Shown here: positions 28,996 through 40,646 of the stretch, in pieces
How the letters are laid out: the number at the start of each line of letters is the position of its first letter
Position numbering within the stretch: position 1 is the stretch's first letter
Assembly: GCA_963555705.1 (NCBI GenBank)
Contig: OY743190.1
Span: 34,330,929-34,394,928, forward strand
Direction of reading: 5' to 3'
DNA: 64,000 nucleotides
Source of the DNA: Ligustrum vulgare
Lineage: Eukaryota > Streptophyta > Magnoliopsida > Lamiales > Oleaceae
Made by a program: the position numbers and the translations under genes
Notes under the pieces: model-generated
Told to the model about the DNA's origin: nothing
Databases searched by the model: none
Seen by the model: the letters and a program-made list of their open reading frames with translations, nothing else

Positions 28996-29994
28996 ATGAA
29001 TACGGTTCTTAATACCGATACTACTTCGAATGAAACTTCGAATATGGGAACTTCTGAAGGAAGTGTTCCTACCGGTGTGATTCCTCCCGTTGTGAATACA
29101 ACTACTACTAATGTGATTCCTCCGGTTGTGGGTGCCCCTACTATCGTTCATTCAAACTCCGTTTCACATGGGGAAAAATCGGAGAAATTTGTTGGGGTTG
29201 ATTTCAAAAGGTGGCAACAGAAAATGTTGTTTTATCTCACAACCCTCAACTTGGCGAAATTCTTGAATGAAGATCCTCCCGCCATACAAGAAGGGGAAAA
29301 TAATAGGGCATCTTTGATTGCTTTGGATGCTTGGAAACATTCTGATTTCTTATGCAAGAATTATATTCTTAATGGCTTGGACAACGCCTTATACGGTGTG
29401 TATTGCTATAAGAAATCTGCAAAGGAACTATGGGAGACCTTGGAAAAGAAGTACAAGACCGAAGATGCCGGAATCAAGAAGTTCATTGTGGAAAAATTCT
29501 TGGACTACAAAATGGTAGATTCGAAGACCGTCATCAGTCAAGTACAAGAATTGCAAGTCATACTCCATGACATTCATGCGGAAAATATGTCCGTGAGCGA
29601 ATCATTTCAAGTGGCTGCAATTATCGAGAAACTTCCACCCATGTGGAGGGACTTCAAAAACTATCTCAAGCACAAGCGCAAGGAGATGAACATTGAAGAA
29701 CTCGTGGTCCGATTGAGGATTGAAGAATACAACCGAAGTTCGGAAAAACGAGTTGGGAATGGCATACCACAAGCAAAGGCAAATGTGGTGGAATCTAGCA
29801 ACAACAAAGGAAAGAAGAGAAAGCATTCCGTTGAATCTACAAAGAAGAATGCAAAGAAGTTCAAGGGCAATTGCTACAATTGTGGAAAGGCTGGACATCG
29901 CTCGGTTGATTGTCGCAAACCGAAGAAGCAATCCCAGGCCAACATTGTCGAATCTGATGCCATATCAAATGGCATGTCCGATATGAATTTATAG
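28996..29994 (+). CDS. Copia Gag (capsid/nucleocapsid) protein
   Basis: This 332-residue protein would build the cytoplasmic virus-like particle. An acidic, Thr-rich N-terminus leads into a UBN2/retrotran-gag region (about 60-230, with ELWETLEKKY and LPPMWRDFKNYLKHKRKE). A basic stretch and a CCHC zinc knuckle (CYNCGKAGHRSVDC, 293-306) follow. The ATG at 28996 is the first in frame after the 5' LTR. The frame ends at TAG (29992-29994) and the protease homology continues in the same frame right after it. This stop is therefore either a mutation or, less likely, a readthrough site. Confidence 0.9.
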   Translation: MNTVLNTDTTSNETSNMGTSEGSVPTGVIPPVVNTTTTNVIPPVVGAPTIVHSNSVSHGEKSEKFVGVDFKRWQQKMLFYLTTLNLAKFLNEDPPAIQEGENNRASLIALDAWKHSDFLCKNYILNGLDNALYGVYCYKKSAKELWETLEKKYKTEDAGIKKFIVEKFLDYKMVDSKTVISQVQELQVILHDIHAENMSVSESFQVAAIIEKLPPMWRDFKNYLKHKRKEMNIEELVVRLRIEEYNRSSEKRVGNGIPQAKANVVESSNNKGKKRKHSVESTKKNAKKFKGNCYNCGKAGHRSVDCRKPKKQSQANIVESDAISNGMSDMNL

Positions 29995-32900
29995 GCGATT
30001 GTTTTTGAATGCAACCTTGTTGGAAATCCCATGGAATGGTGGGTTGATACGGGTGCAACCCGTCACATTTGTGCCGATAGAGGAATGTTCACTTCATACA
30101 CTCCAACCGAGGGAGAAAAATTGTTTATGGGGAACTCCTCAACATCCAAGTGGAAGGACAAGGCAAAGTGGTCTTGAAGATGACGTCGGGAAAAGAACTT
30201 AGCCTCAATAATGTCCTTCACGTACCGGATATTCGTAAGAACCTTGTGTCGGGTTCTTTATTAAGCAAGAATGACTTTAAACTAGTCTTTGTATCGGATA
30301 AGTTTGTACTTACCAAAAATGATATGTATGTAGGCAAAGGCTATGTAAAAGATGGACTATTCAAAATGAATGTCCTAACTGTTGTACCAAATGCTACAAT
30401 CAATAAAACATCATCTTCAGTTTATATGCTTGAGTCATGTAATCTATGGCATCATAGATTAGGACATGCAAACTTTAATTCAATACGAAAGTTAATGAAT
30501 TTAAGTTTACTTCCGAATATGCATTTCAATAATGGAAAATGCGAAACATGTGTAGAGGCAAAAGCGGCCAAAACACCATTTCATTCGGTTGAACGAAACA
30601 CCACACCATTAGAACTAATTCACACGGATGTGTGTGATTTGAAGTTCGTACCAACAAGGGGTGGTAAAAAGTACTTCATCACATTCATAGATGATTGTAC
30701 AAGGTACTGTTATGTGTACTTGTTGAAAAGCAAAGATGAAGCTTTGGAAGTGTTTAAACACTACAAAAATGAAGTTGAAAATCAACTTGGAAAACGAATT
30801 AAAATGATTCGTAGTGATAGAGGTGGAGAATATGTTGCACCGTTTGAAGAATTTTGTGCTGAATCTGGAATAATTCATCAAACAACGGCACCATATTCAC
30901 CACAATCTAATGGAATTGCTGAACGCAAAAATTGAACGTTAAAGGAAATGATGAATGCAATGTTGATAAGTTCGGGCTTACCTCAAAACTTGTGGGGGGA
31001 AGCCATACTTTCTGCGAATCATATCCTAAATAAAATACCACACAAAGATAAGGTTGAATCGCCTTACGAGTTATGGAAAGGTCGGAAACCTTCCTACAAA
31101 TATCTCAAAGTGTGGGGGTGCTTAGCGAAAGTACAAATACCCAAACCTAAACAAGTTAGGATTGGACCAAAGACAATTGATTGTGTCTTTATTGGATATG
31201 CTATCAATAGTAGTGCATATCGATTCTTGGTTCATAAATCCGAAGTACTTGATGTACACGTAGGTACAATTATTGAATCAAGAAATGCGGTCTTCTTTGA
31301 AGATAGATTTACGTGTAAAGAAAAGGAAATAAGTTCAAATAAAAGAACTTATGATAATATACATGGAAAGAATGATGATCTTCAAGTAAATGAAGAACCG
31401 AGACGTAGTAAAAGGCAACGAACTCCAAAGACATTCGGTCCAGAATTCGTAACCAATTTACTCGAAAATGATCATAGGACATTTGATGAAGCAATGTCCT
31501 CTCCTGAAGCTCCTTTTTGGAAAGAAGCTGTACGCAATGAAATTGAATCCATCATGAGTAACCATACTTGAGAATTGGTTGAACTCCCTCCGGGAAACAA
31601 AGCTTTAGGCTGTAAATGGATCTTCAAAAAGAAATTGAAGTGGGATGGATCAATTGATAAATACAAGGCTAGATTAGTAGCCAAAGGGTATAGACAAAAA
31701 GAAGGACTAGATTTCTTTGATACCTATTCACCCGTTACAAGAATTACGTCTATACGTGTCTTGATTGCAATCGCAGCATTGCATAATCTTGAAATACATC
31801 AAATGGATGTCAAAACCGCGTTTCTAAATGGTGAATTAGAAAAAGAAATCTACATGGAACAACCTGAAGGGTTTGTTGCACCAGGAAATTGAAAGAAGGT
31901 GTGTAGACTTGTAAAATCATTGTATGGATTGAAACAAGTACCGAAGCAATGGCATGAAAAGTTTGATAAAACGATGTTGTCAAATGGCTTCAAAATCAAT
32001 GAATGTGACAAATGTGTCTACATTAAAAACACACCTAATGAATATGTAATCATATGCCTATATGTTGACGATATGCTAATTATGGGAAATAACTCCAAAG
32101 TCATTTCCTCGACTAAGAAAATGTTAACAAAACATTTTGACATGAAATATATGGGAGTGGCGGATGTAATATTAGGGATTAAAATCTCTAAAACATCGGA
32201 TGGTTTGTCATTATCTCAATCACATTATGTTGAGACTATACTTAAGAAATTTAAGGCGTATGACGATAAACCGGTTAAGTCACCAGTTGACTTAGGTATT
32301 CACTTAGCCAAGAATACTGGTGAGCCCATATCTCAATTGGAATATTCGCGTGTCATTGGTAGTTTAATGTATATTACCAACTGCACAAGGCCAGATATAG
32401 CATACATAGTCAACAAGTTGAGTAGATTCACTAGTAATCCAAGTGTTGTACATTGGAAGGCATTAAACCGAGTTCTTAGATATTTAAGACACACGGTTGA
32501 ATATGGATTACACTACTCAAAATATCCTGTGGTGTTAGAAGGATATACTGATGCAAATTGGATATCTGACACTAAGGATTCAAAATCCACGAGTGGTTAT
32601 GTATTTACCATTGGAGGTGGAGCCGTGTCCTGGAAATTGTCTAAGCAAACGTGTATTGCTCGATCCACGATGGAATCTGAGTTTATTGCGTTAGACAAAG
32701 CCGGTGAAGAAGCAGAATGGCTTCGTAATTTTCTTGAAGAAATTCCATGTTGGGAAAAGTCGGTTTCTGCGATTAATATACATTGCGATAATCAGTCGGA
32801 AATTGCAAGGGCACAAAACAGTATGTATAATGGAAAGTCTCGACATATCCGTCGGAGACATAATACCATTAAACAATTAATATCGAATGGTATAATCTCT

Positions 32901-33011
32901 ATTAACTATGTGAAGTCAAAAGAAAATTTGGCTGATCCTTTGACGAAAGGACTTGCACGAGATCAAGTATACCATCTTTCGAGGGGAATGGGCCTAAAGC
33001 CTATTGAATAG
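29995..33011 (+). pseudogene. Copia Pol: protease, integrase, reverse transcriptase, RNase H (interrupted)
   Basis: Domains in order: protease with WWVDTGAT (about 30041-30064); GAG-pre-integrase and integrase zinc site (H-H-C-C, 30450-30553); integrase core with HTDVCD, FIDD and a final AERKN (30620-30933); reverse transcriptase with YVDD at 32061-32072; RNase H with IHCDNQS (about 32779). The stop is at 33011. Breaks: a one-base frameshift near 30140-30150, TGA at 30933-30935, TGA at 31569-31571 and TGA at 31890-31892. Other residues in these domains look conserved, so decay is recent. Compared with surrounding conserved residues, the three TGA codons look like C-to-T or G-to-A transitions, as expected for methylated DNA. 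Confidence 0.92.
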
Positions 33012-33557
33012 AATTACTATGACGGAAACCCAACCTTGTAGATTGGAGATCCCAAGATCTTGGTTCAATGGGACAACTAAGTCATAAATGATTCAGAATA
33101 AAGCACTTATACCCATTCCTAAAATTTAAAGTGCTATGTAAAATGTGTATAAGGATAAGTATACATATATACTTTTAATGATTAATAACCTTAAGATAGA
33201 AAGGTATGAGATCACCTATATAAGTGTAAAGTGGGGCCGCTTCTACGAGAATTCGAGGCTTAATTCTCTTAAGAGCACTTATGAAACCAAGAGTAGTCCA
33301 GGGCCAAAATGGACTCAACCATGAGAACCGAATAGGTTACATGAGTCATGGTGTTGGTACAGTTGTTTGGTTTTACACGAACGGCTGGATGGTTCAAGAC
33401 ATCGCGTTCACCAACTAGCCTAGTAAATCCGATTGTATTCAACTAAAGAAGGTTCAAGGCCATAAGCTACCTATCTTGATGCTATGACTTGTCGTGTGTA
33501 CTCCATTTGTTAGAGTCTGCATTTCATTCGCATTGCATTTGCATTAATTTCATTCAT

Positions 33558-33565
33558 GTAGGGGA
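33558..33565 (+). promoter_or_regulatory. Polypurine tract (plus-strand primer) of the copia element
   Basis: GTAGGGGA-like purine run immediately before the TG of the 3' LTR at 33567. Confidence 0.8.
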
Positions 33566-33566
33566 T

Positions 33567-34228
33567 TGTTGGAAAAATTGGTTTTGACCAATTTATGTGA
33601 TTTAAGTGGAACCATTAATAGTGAATGGAAAATTAAGCCACTTAAAATTGTGACAATATTGGAAAATTAAAAGAATATTATTGAATATTCTAGAATTAAT
33701 TTAAATGAAAAGATGTGTCTTTTCATATGAAAGATTGTGACTTTTGAAATTAATAATTTCCAATAATTGTGTCTCTTCAATTAGAGACAAATTTGAAAGG
33801 ATGTGTCTCTTGTAAGGGTTGTGTCTTTTGAGATACAACTTTCCAACATCTATATATAGACCCCATATGCTTGTATTATTTTTTTTTTTCATTCATCAAT
33901 TCATCATTCATTTATTCAAATGATTTGATTTCTTTCATTTCATCTTTGGAGTACATAAGCCTAATTTTGGTTCGTTGTACTTGTGTTTTGAAGTACTACA
34001 AACACAAGTGTAGCTGTTGTATCTTGAGAGTCGATTGCCGTTATCCGTAGGCACCTTTGCGGGGCAAATTCGATGTAAGGACAAAGAGTCCAACTCTTGC
34101 CTCGGCATTGTTCCTTCTTTTCTTCTTTTTCTTGTTTCGTATTTTCCTTGCTGTTACTCTGTCCAAATTTCGGCACGGATTTACAAATTTTCATTATTTG
34201 GCGTCACTATTCACAAATCCACCCAACA
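33567..34228 (+). repeat. 3' LTR of the copia element
   Basis: 662 bp, matching the 5' LTR, and followed by the target duplication CTACT. A 4-bp difference near 33600 (ATTT missing relative to 28240-28246) and several transitions separate the two. Confidence 0.95.
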
Positions 34229-34399
34229 CTACTTTAAACTGGTTGCAAGTGCAAGTACTTTTTTCCATGTCAACTATATTTTGATACACAACATTAATGG
34301 AAGCTGACACCTGCATCATGAAAAGGAGAGTTCTAATTTTAGAATAATGTTCTGAAATAAGTTTTTTCGGTAAAGGTTATTCTTTACAAGATACTACAA

Positions 34400-37338
34400 A
34401 AGAAAAGTGAGGAAACTCCATATGAATTATAGAAATGTCATAAGTCTCCTATAAACACTTAAAAGCGTAGGGGTGTTTGGCTGAAGTTGAAGCTCCAAAG
34501 CCTAAACAAGTTAAAATAGGGCTAAAGACCATTGATTATATATTTATTGGATATGCAAATAACAGTAGTGCATATCATTTTCTTGTGCATAAGTCAGATA
34601 TTCCGGATATGCATGAAGGAAATATCATTGAATTTAGGAATGCTGCATTATTTGAAGATACACTTCCATGTAAAGAAAGAAAATAAACAAGTTCAAATAA
34701 GCAACCTTATGAGACTGCAAGTTGTATGTTTCTAATGATGAACTTAGACACGGTAAATGGATCAAAACATCCTCTTCTTTTGGTCCAAATTTTCTAACTT
34801 ATATGGTAGAAAATGATCCTAAGACATTCAATGAAGCAATATCTACATCGAAAGCTCCATTTTGAAAAGAAGCTATCAATAGTGAGATAAAATTCATTGT
34901 GCAAAATCACACTTGAGAAATAATAGATCTACCACCAAAAGATAAACTGTTAGGTTGCAAGTTGATTTTTAAGAAAGAAGCTAAAAAAAGCTGGATCAAC
35001 TGATAAATATAAAGCAAGTTTTGTAGCAAAAGGCTATAGACAATGAAGACTTTGACTTCTTTGATACATACTCACCTATTGAAAGGAGTATTTATCGCAA
35101 TTATTGCATTGCATAATCTTGAAATACATCAAATGGACGTAAAAACAACATTATTGAACAGTGAGTTAGAAAAAGAAATATATATGGAACAACTTGAAGG
35201 GTATGTTGCTCGGGATGGGAGAAAAAAGTGTAAAATCGTTAAGTCTTTATATGAGTTAAATCAAGCGTCAAAGTAATGAAATTTTAACAAAACAATGTTG
35301 TCAAACGATTTTAAAATTAACGTGTGTGACCTAGAGCCTATGTAATTGTATGTTTATATGTCGATGATATGTTACTTATGGGCAACAATCGTAATGTTAT
35401 CATGAATATTAAGAAAATGTTAACAAAACATTTTGACACGAAAGATATGGGAGTGACTGATGTTATATTAAGGATTAAAATTTCTAAGACATCTGATGGA
35501 CTTATTCTATCTCAATCTCATTATGTTGAGACCATACTTAAAAAGTTTACATGTATGATGCAAGTCTTGTGAAAACTTCAATTGACTTAAGTCTACACTT
35601 AGTCAAAAATAAAAGTGAATCGATATCTCAATTGAAATATTCACAAGTTATAGGCAGTCTAATGTACATTATGAACCGCATCCGTCCGAATATATCATAT
35701 GTTATGAACAAATTGAGTAGGTTCACAAGTAATCCAAATAATGACCATAGGAAGGCATTGAATATGATTCTTGGGTATCTAAAGTATACCTTAAACTTTT
35801 GATTACATTATACAAGATATTAAGCAGCGTTAGAAGGATATTGTGATGTAAATTGGATATCAGACACGAAAGATTTCAAATCTACTAGTGGTTATGTTTT
35901 TACCATAAATGGCGCTGCCATGTCTTGAAAGTCCTCAAAACAAACATGTATAGCTCGATCGACAATTAAATCAAAGTTTATAGATTTAGATGAAGTTGGA
36001 GACGAAGCAGAATGGCTTCGAAACTTCTTATAGTACATTCCATATTGGCCTAAGCCAGTGCCTACAATAAATATACATTGTGATAGTCAATCGGCTATTG
36101 CGAGGGCACAAAGTAGTATGTATAATGGTAAGTCTAGACATTTACGTAGTAGACATAATACCGTAAAGCAGTTTATCTCAAATGACATTATTTCCCTTGA
36201 TTGTATGAAATCAAAGGAAAATCTCGTGGATCTGCTTAGAAAAGGTTTACTAATAGATCAAGTGTACTGCTTATCAAAAGGAATGAGATTGAAAGCTTAT
36301 TACGCATGAATCAAATGGTGACCCAACCTTGTTGACGGATCCCAAGACCTTGGTTCAATATGACAACTAAATTACAAGAATTTAGTTGAACACTTAGGAG
36401 AAAATCTCCTACCCATTTCTATGATGAAGAAAAGTGTTTTTTTTTTTTGCAGAATATATAAGGTTAAGTTAAGCTTTTAATGATTCCTATACGTTGAATA
36501 AATCAACTAGAGTATGACATAATACTTTTAATAAGAGATCGCCTATGTAAGTGCGAAGTGGGGTCGCTTTTATAAGAATGTTTCAAGACTTGAATTCTCT
36601 AAAGCACTTATGAAATCTAAGAGTTGTTCAAGACCAAAATGAGTACAATCATGAGAATCAAAATTTTTAGGAAACATATTGTGTGAGTGCAATTGTCTTG
36701 ACTTACACCAATTGCTGAACAACTCAAGACATTATGTTCATTGATTAGCCAAGTAAATCCAATGGTATTTAACTATGGCAGGCAGGGACGGACCCAGGAT
36801 TTCGAATGAGTGGGGGCCAAAATTTTCAAATGATGGGAGAGGGTAGGCGGAGGCCCGCCCCCGAAAATTTTTTGAACCAAAATGATTGAAACTATGAAGC
36901 AATAAATCAAAAACTAAACTAAGTTAACTAACAAGTTATAACTAATCAGTGTAAGGTAGTAATTCACAAAAGAAAATATTTATAACTGAAAAGTAAATGT
37001 AAATTTTCAAGATGAGAGATACTAGTAATGAACATTGTATCCATTTCTTGCATAAACATAATGATTGTAGAGAGAGAATTAAGATAAAAGGGAATAAATT
37101 CAAGATGTCATTTTTTTTTTTTTGGACAATTTTTTTTTTTCCAGTGGGGGCGTTTTTTTTTACTCAATTTTTTTTTTTTCCACTGGGCCTTCAATGGATC
37201 CGTCCTTGATGGCAGGTTCAAATCCAAAAACTACTTTTTCTGATGCAATAGATTTCAGCCTATATTCTCTACTAGTATCTGTATTAGCATTTGCATTTGC
37301 ATTTTCTAGTCATTTCCATTTCGGGGGGGAGGGGGGAT
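34400..37338 (+). pseudogene. Older, decayed copia polyprotein of the same lineage
   Basis: The sequence parallels the neighbouring element from the end of integrase to RNase H: KPKQVKIGLKTIDYIFIGYANNSSAY (34490s), reverse transcriptase with YVDD at 35357-35368, and RNase H with [23 protein letters not shown] (36067 on). It also continues through the 3' untranslated part (36310-36770). Frameshifts and stops occur throughout. The 5' LTR, gag and protease are absent. A hAT element interrupts it at 36783-37208, and a G-rich polypurine tract (37324-37337) precedes its 3' LTR. Confidence 0.9.
36783..37208. mobile_element. Non-autonomous hAT element
   Basis: The ends CAGGGACGGACCC and, complemented, CAAGGACGGATCC form terminal inverted repeats. 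ATGGCAGG is duplicated exactly at 36775-36782 and 37209-37216 (8 bp, the hAT signature). It is 426 bp, with poly-T/G-rich stretches at 37110-37190, and inserted into the decayed copia. Confidence 0.92.
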
Positions 37339-37785
37339 TGTTGGAAATTGTGTTAAATGGGTCAACTTTGACCAATTAATCGGGTGGGTCCCGATATTCG
37401 TTTCATGCGTATGAAGAGTCCAAATTATTCTACTCCGAACGTAGATGACCGTGATATATTTGGATTCGTAAAAATCTTTTCGAATGAATGAGAACTTATA
37501 AACAAAGTTAGATGTTAAAATAAACTTGTTTAAAATAAGTGTAACTTTGTCCCACATAGGAAAAATAATGAAAAATCACGCTTGACCCAACTAGAACGAT
37601 TCTCAAGAACCGTTTGAATCACGCTTGAGCGTCTTTAGTAGATTCAGAACGCTATAGTTCTGCTCGAATGCTAGCTTGATTTTTGGAATTCCAATTAAAA
37701 AATTAAATAAAACTAGTTTATTTATTTTAATTTTCTCCAAATAAAAATAAAGGAATATATATAAATTGACCAACTACTCGAGACC
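37339..37785 (+). repeat. 3' LTR (partial) of the decayed copia
   Basis: Starts TGTTGGAAATTG directly after the polypurine tract. It is cut by the gypsy LTR that begins at 37786. Part of it (about 37400-37590) recurs in inverted orientation at about 44590-44765, identifying that stretch as LTR-derived. Confidence 0.7.
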
Positions 37786-38484
37786 TGTAAGACCGCTTTT
37801 CATGTTATGGACAATTCTGAAACCCCATGTGATATTTATGTTAATGTTTTTATAAATTTTAAATTGATAATTTTTAATGTCTATAATTTTAATTATTTTG
37901 CAGCGGAAGGGCTTGGACGCTGTCTTGATCAATGTGCCAAATAGAAAGTTCATAACTTGTCTATGTGCAATTTTATGTGTGATTATTAACGTGATTTATT
38001 AATCTTGTTATTTCTATTTAATTAAGTTGAAAGTAGCCTAAATTGTGTTAATTGAAAATTTGGGGAAAGTTTGGTGACACTTTGGAATTTTATTTGAGGG
38101 TCGTGGACTTAAATTACCAATTTATGAGAGCTGAGGGACTAAATTGCAAATTCCTAAAATTCAAAACCTAATCTATTCTCTCATCTCTCATCACTCACGC
38201 TCCCTCTCTATTCGATCTCTCTCTTCCCCGATCTCCTCCGCCCCGCTCTCCCTCTCTCAATCTCCCTCGTCTCTCCGTCCCTCTCTCGACTTCGCCCTCT
38301 CTCTCTCGATTTCTCGCCGGCACACCACCGGCCAGATAGCAGGCGCACCACCGGCCGCCACCGTCACCCACGGTAGCACCTTTTTCCCCGACCCAACACA
38401 CACACGCACACGCACACTGGTCCGAACGCACACACACACACACACCTCTGCACACGATTTCTCACACACATACACGGTATTACA
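37786..38484 (+). repeat. Ty3/gypsy LTR (left arm of the inverted duplication)
   Basis: 699 bp from TGTAAGACC to GGTATTACA. A primer-binding-site-like TTGTATCAGAGC follows at 38491-38502. CT-rich (38180-38320) and CA-rich (38395-38470) stretches lie inside, and an ORF of 130 residues here is compositional. The left flank is AGACC (37781-37785). The inverted partner is at 40647-41330. Confidence 0.85.
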
Positions 38485-39640
38485 CATTTTTTGTATCAGA
38501 GCTAAGAGTTTTAAAAGCGATTATGTAGACTTTTAAAATTTATTTGAAAATGGTTCGGGTACTGAGTCACGCCTCAAGTGCTTCTCCCTCGATCATCTGG
38601 TAAGTTAAATTTTGTTTAAATTATGAAATGTTATTTGATGTTACAATTATTGTAAATTCTTGAATGCTAATGTGTAATGTCGGAAAGTGAAAGGTTAAGA
38701 ATGTTGTCAGTGATTATGACGAGTATATCTTGGTTATGTAAATGAGGAAGTGAGAAAGTAATGGTTATTAAAAAATTTGGGTGCCGTTTATTAGATCTTT
38801 TTGTGAAATAAGAAATGGATATATATGGTATATCGGCACGAGAGTATACAATGTCCAAACGAGAAGTTGAGAAGTCATCGAACTTAGTATTAAGCATTTA
38901 TCGTGTTTGATATCGGGACTACCCACTCATTTAATAGCCCCACAATTATAGGAAAATTGATTTACCCATCTCAGTAGCTGGAGACCAAGTTTATATTGTC
39001 AACGCCATTTGAAGAATTATTGAACTAAAGTTATGTGTTGAGAAATGTCCCAATCATGGTGAATGGGAAGGAGTAGATGATGGATTTCATAACACTGAAT
39101 ACCCACAAACTTGATGTCATACTAGGAATGGAATGATTATTATGGTATAAGGTTTCAATCACTGGCTACGTTAAGGTGGTATTTGAACCTTCAAATGAAA
39201 CCCTTTTTCGCCTTGTTGAGGTAAAGGTAGAACTTTTCATATCGATATTATCAGTGATGAAGGCTCGTCAATTGATGAATAAGAGTTATTAAGCCTACCT
39301 GGTTGCAATAATTGAAGTGTCTAAGGTGAATACTTCTCTCGAACAAATTTCTGTTATTCGAGAATGACTAAAGATGTTCTCAGAAGATCATTGTGATTTA
39401 CCGCCTAAAAGATAAATTGAATTCGTCATCGATTAAGTGCGCAACTCTAGTATCCAAGGTATAATATCGGATGACTCATTCGTAACTTAAAAGAGCTCAA
39501 AGTGCAACTATAGAACCTCATGGACAAGGGTTTTGTTCAACCTAGTTTTTTTGCCATGGGGTACTCAGGAGCTATACATGAAGAAGAAAGATGGTTTTAT
39601 AAGATTTTGCATAATTGATTTTAGACATGGCAAAACCAGT
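38485..39640 (+). pseudogene. Ty3/gypsy internal relic: leader, protease and start of reverse transcriptase
   Basis: After the primer-site remnant, most of gag is missing. A protease segment starts with DIGTTHSF (38909 on, normally D-S-G) and includes HKLDVILGMEW-like residues near 39108-39135. A linker follows, and then sequence corresponding to the start of reverse transcriptase (LPPK, KKKDGFIRFCI-like, about 39400-39625). Stops and frameshifts are frequent. The stretch 38909-39385 is repeated in inverse orientation at 40176-40646. Confidence 0.8.
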
Positions 39641-39649
39641 TTTATGAAG

Positions 39650-40079
39650 TTGTGATGAGATGTTGAGATTATGAGTGATATGACACTTCTAGTATTGTTT
39701 ATATTATCACTTATTTCTCTGAATTGTAGTTATTGAGATAAAATTTTGTGTTGAGGAGTTTGGGGATTTTGATTTGAAATAGTGTGGTGTTGTTGGAGTT
39801 TGAAGTAGAATTGAGGTTGTATGTTGAATATTGGATTTTTATTTGAGTTGAGTTTTATGTTGTAAAATAGTTTTGATGTCCCTCTACAGGTTGGTTAAGT
39901 CCAATTTATAGAGGAGACTCTGCCAAAATTTCTATAAAATTTTAGAATAGAAAATAAAAAGGGTAAAGTTTTTAAATGATTTGTTTCCGCATTTTAATGT
40001 TTAAACAATTTATTTCCGCATATAATGTGAAAGAAAAGTTAACACGCCTAGGTTTAAGATTTTGAACTTGGGGTGTTAC
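39650..40079 (+). repeat. LTR tail of another gypsy element
   Basis: T/G-rich sequence ending GGTTGGTTAAGTCC...CTTGGGGTGTTACA, a common end for plant gypsy LTRs. It is followed by GTATCAGAGC (40088-40097), a tRNA-iMet primer-site remnant. The left boundary is approximate. Confidence 0.6.
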
Positions 40080-40173
40080 ATTTTTTTGTATCAGAGCCGA
40101 TCGCCAGCCGGAAATCGGGAACTAAGTGCTACGCCATAGGGCGGGAGCCACCTCTAGAATCCCAACGCCTTCT
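40080..40173 (+). mobile_element. Cassandra internal-leader fragment
   Basis: GTATCAGAGCCGATCGCC and the following ~75 bases to CCCAACGCCT match the Cassandra interior at 43620-43704 almost base for base. The match stops exactly where the inverted gypsy arm begins. Confidence 0.8.
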
Positions 40174-40175
40174 GA

Positions 40176-40646
40176 GAACATCTTTAGTCATTCTCGAATA
40201 ACAAAAATTTGTTCGAGAGAAGTATTCACCTTAGACACTTCAATTATTGCAACCAGGTAGGCTTAATAACTCTTATTCATCAATTGACGAGCCTTCATCA
40301 CTGATAATATCGATATGAAAAGTTCTACCTTTACCTCAACAAGGCGAAAAAGGGTTTCATTTGAAGGTTCAAATACCACCTTAACGTAGCCAGTGATTGA
40401 AACCTTATACCATAATAATCATTCCATTCCTAGTATGACATCAAGTTTGTGGGTATTCAGTGTTATGAAATCCATCATCTACTCCTTCCCATTCACCATG
40501 ATTGGGACATTTCTCAACACATAACTTTAGTTCAATAATTCTTCAAATGGCGTTGACAATATAAACTTGGTCTCCAGCTACTGAGATGGGTAAATCAATT
40601 TTCCTATAATTGTGGGGCTATTAAATGAGTGGGTAGTCCCGATATC
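40176..40646 (-). pseudogene. Ty3/gypsy protease relic, inverted copy
   Basis: Reverse complement of 38909-39385, with near-perfect identity. It starts at the protease motif codon for Asp (40646-40644) and is joined directly to the LTR. About 430 bp present in the left arm (LTR end, primer site, leader) is missing here. Confidence 0.88.

Larger units (their letters stand above)
28209..34228 (+). mobile_element. Full-length Ty1/copia LTR retrotransposon (6,020 bp)
   Basis: Two near-identical LTRs (28209-28872 and 33567-34228) start TGTTGG and end CCAACA. CTACT is duplicated exactly at 28204-28208 and 34229-34233. The internal order gag - protease - integrase - reverse transcriptase - RNase H is the copia order. 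A polypurine tract TAGGGGAT precedes the 3' LTR. No tRNA-iMet primer site (TGGTATCAGAGC) follows the 5' LTR, where ATCTTAAGTTGAATTC is found instead. Four internal stops and one frameshift make this copy non-autonomous, although the structure and LTR similarity point to a fairly recent insertion. Confidence 0.96.

Noticed and set aside
38144..38536. 130-codon Ser/Thr-rich ORF and its inverted twin at 40604-40972
   Set aside because: Both lie in the CT/CA-rich part of the gypsy LTR and its inverted copy.
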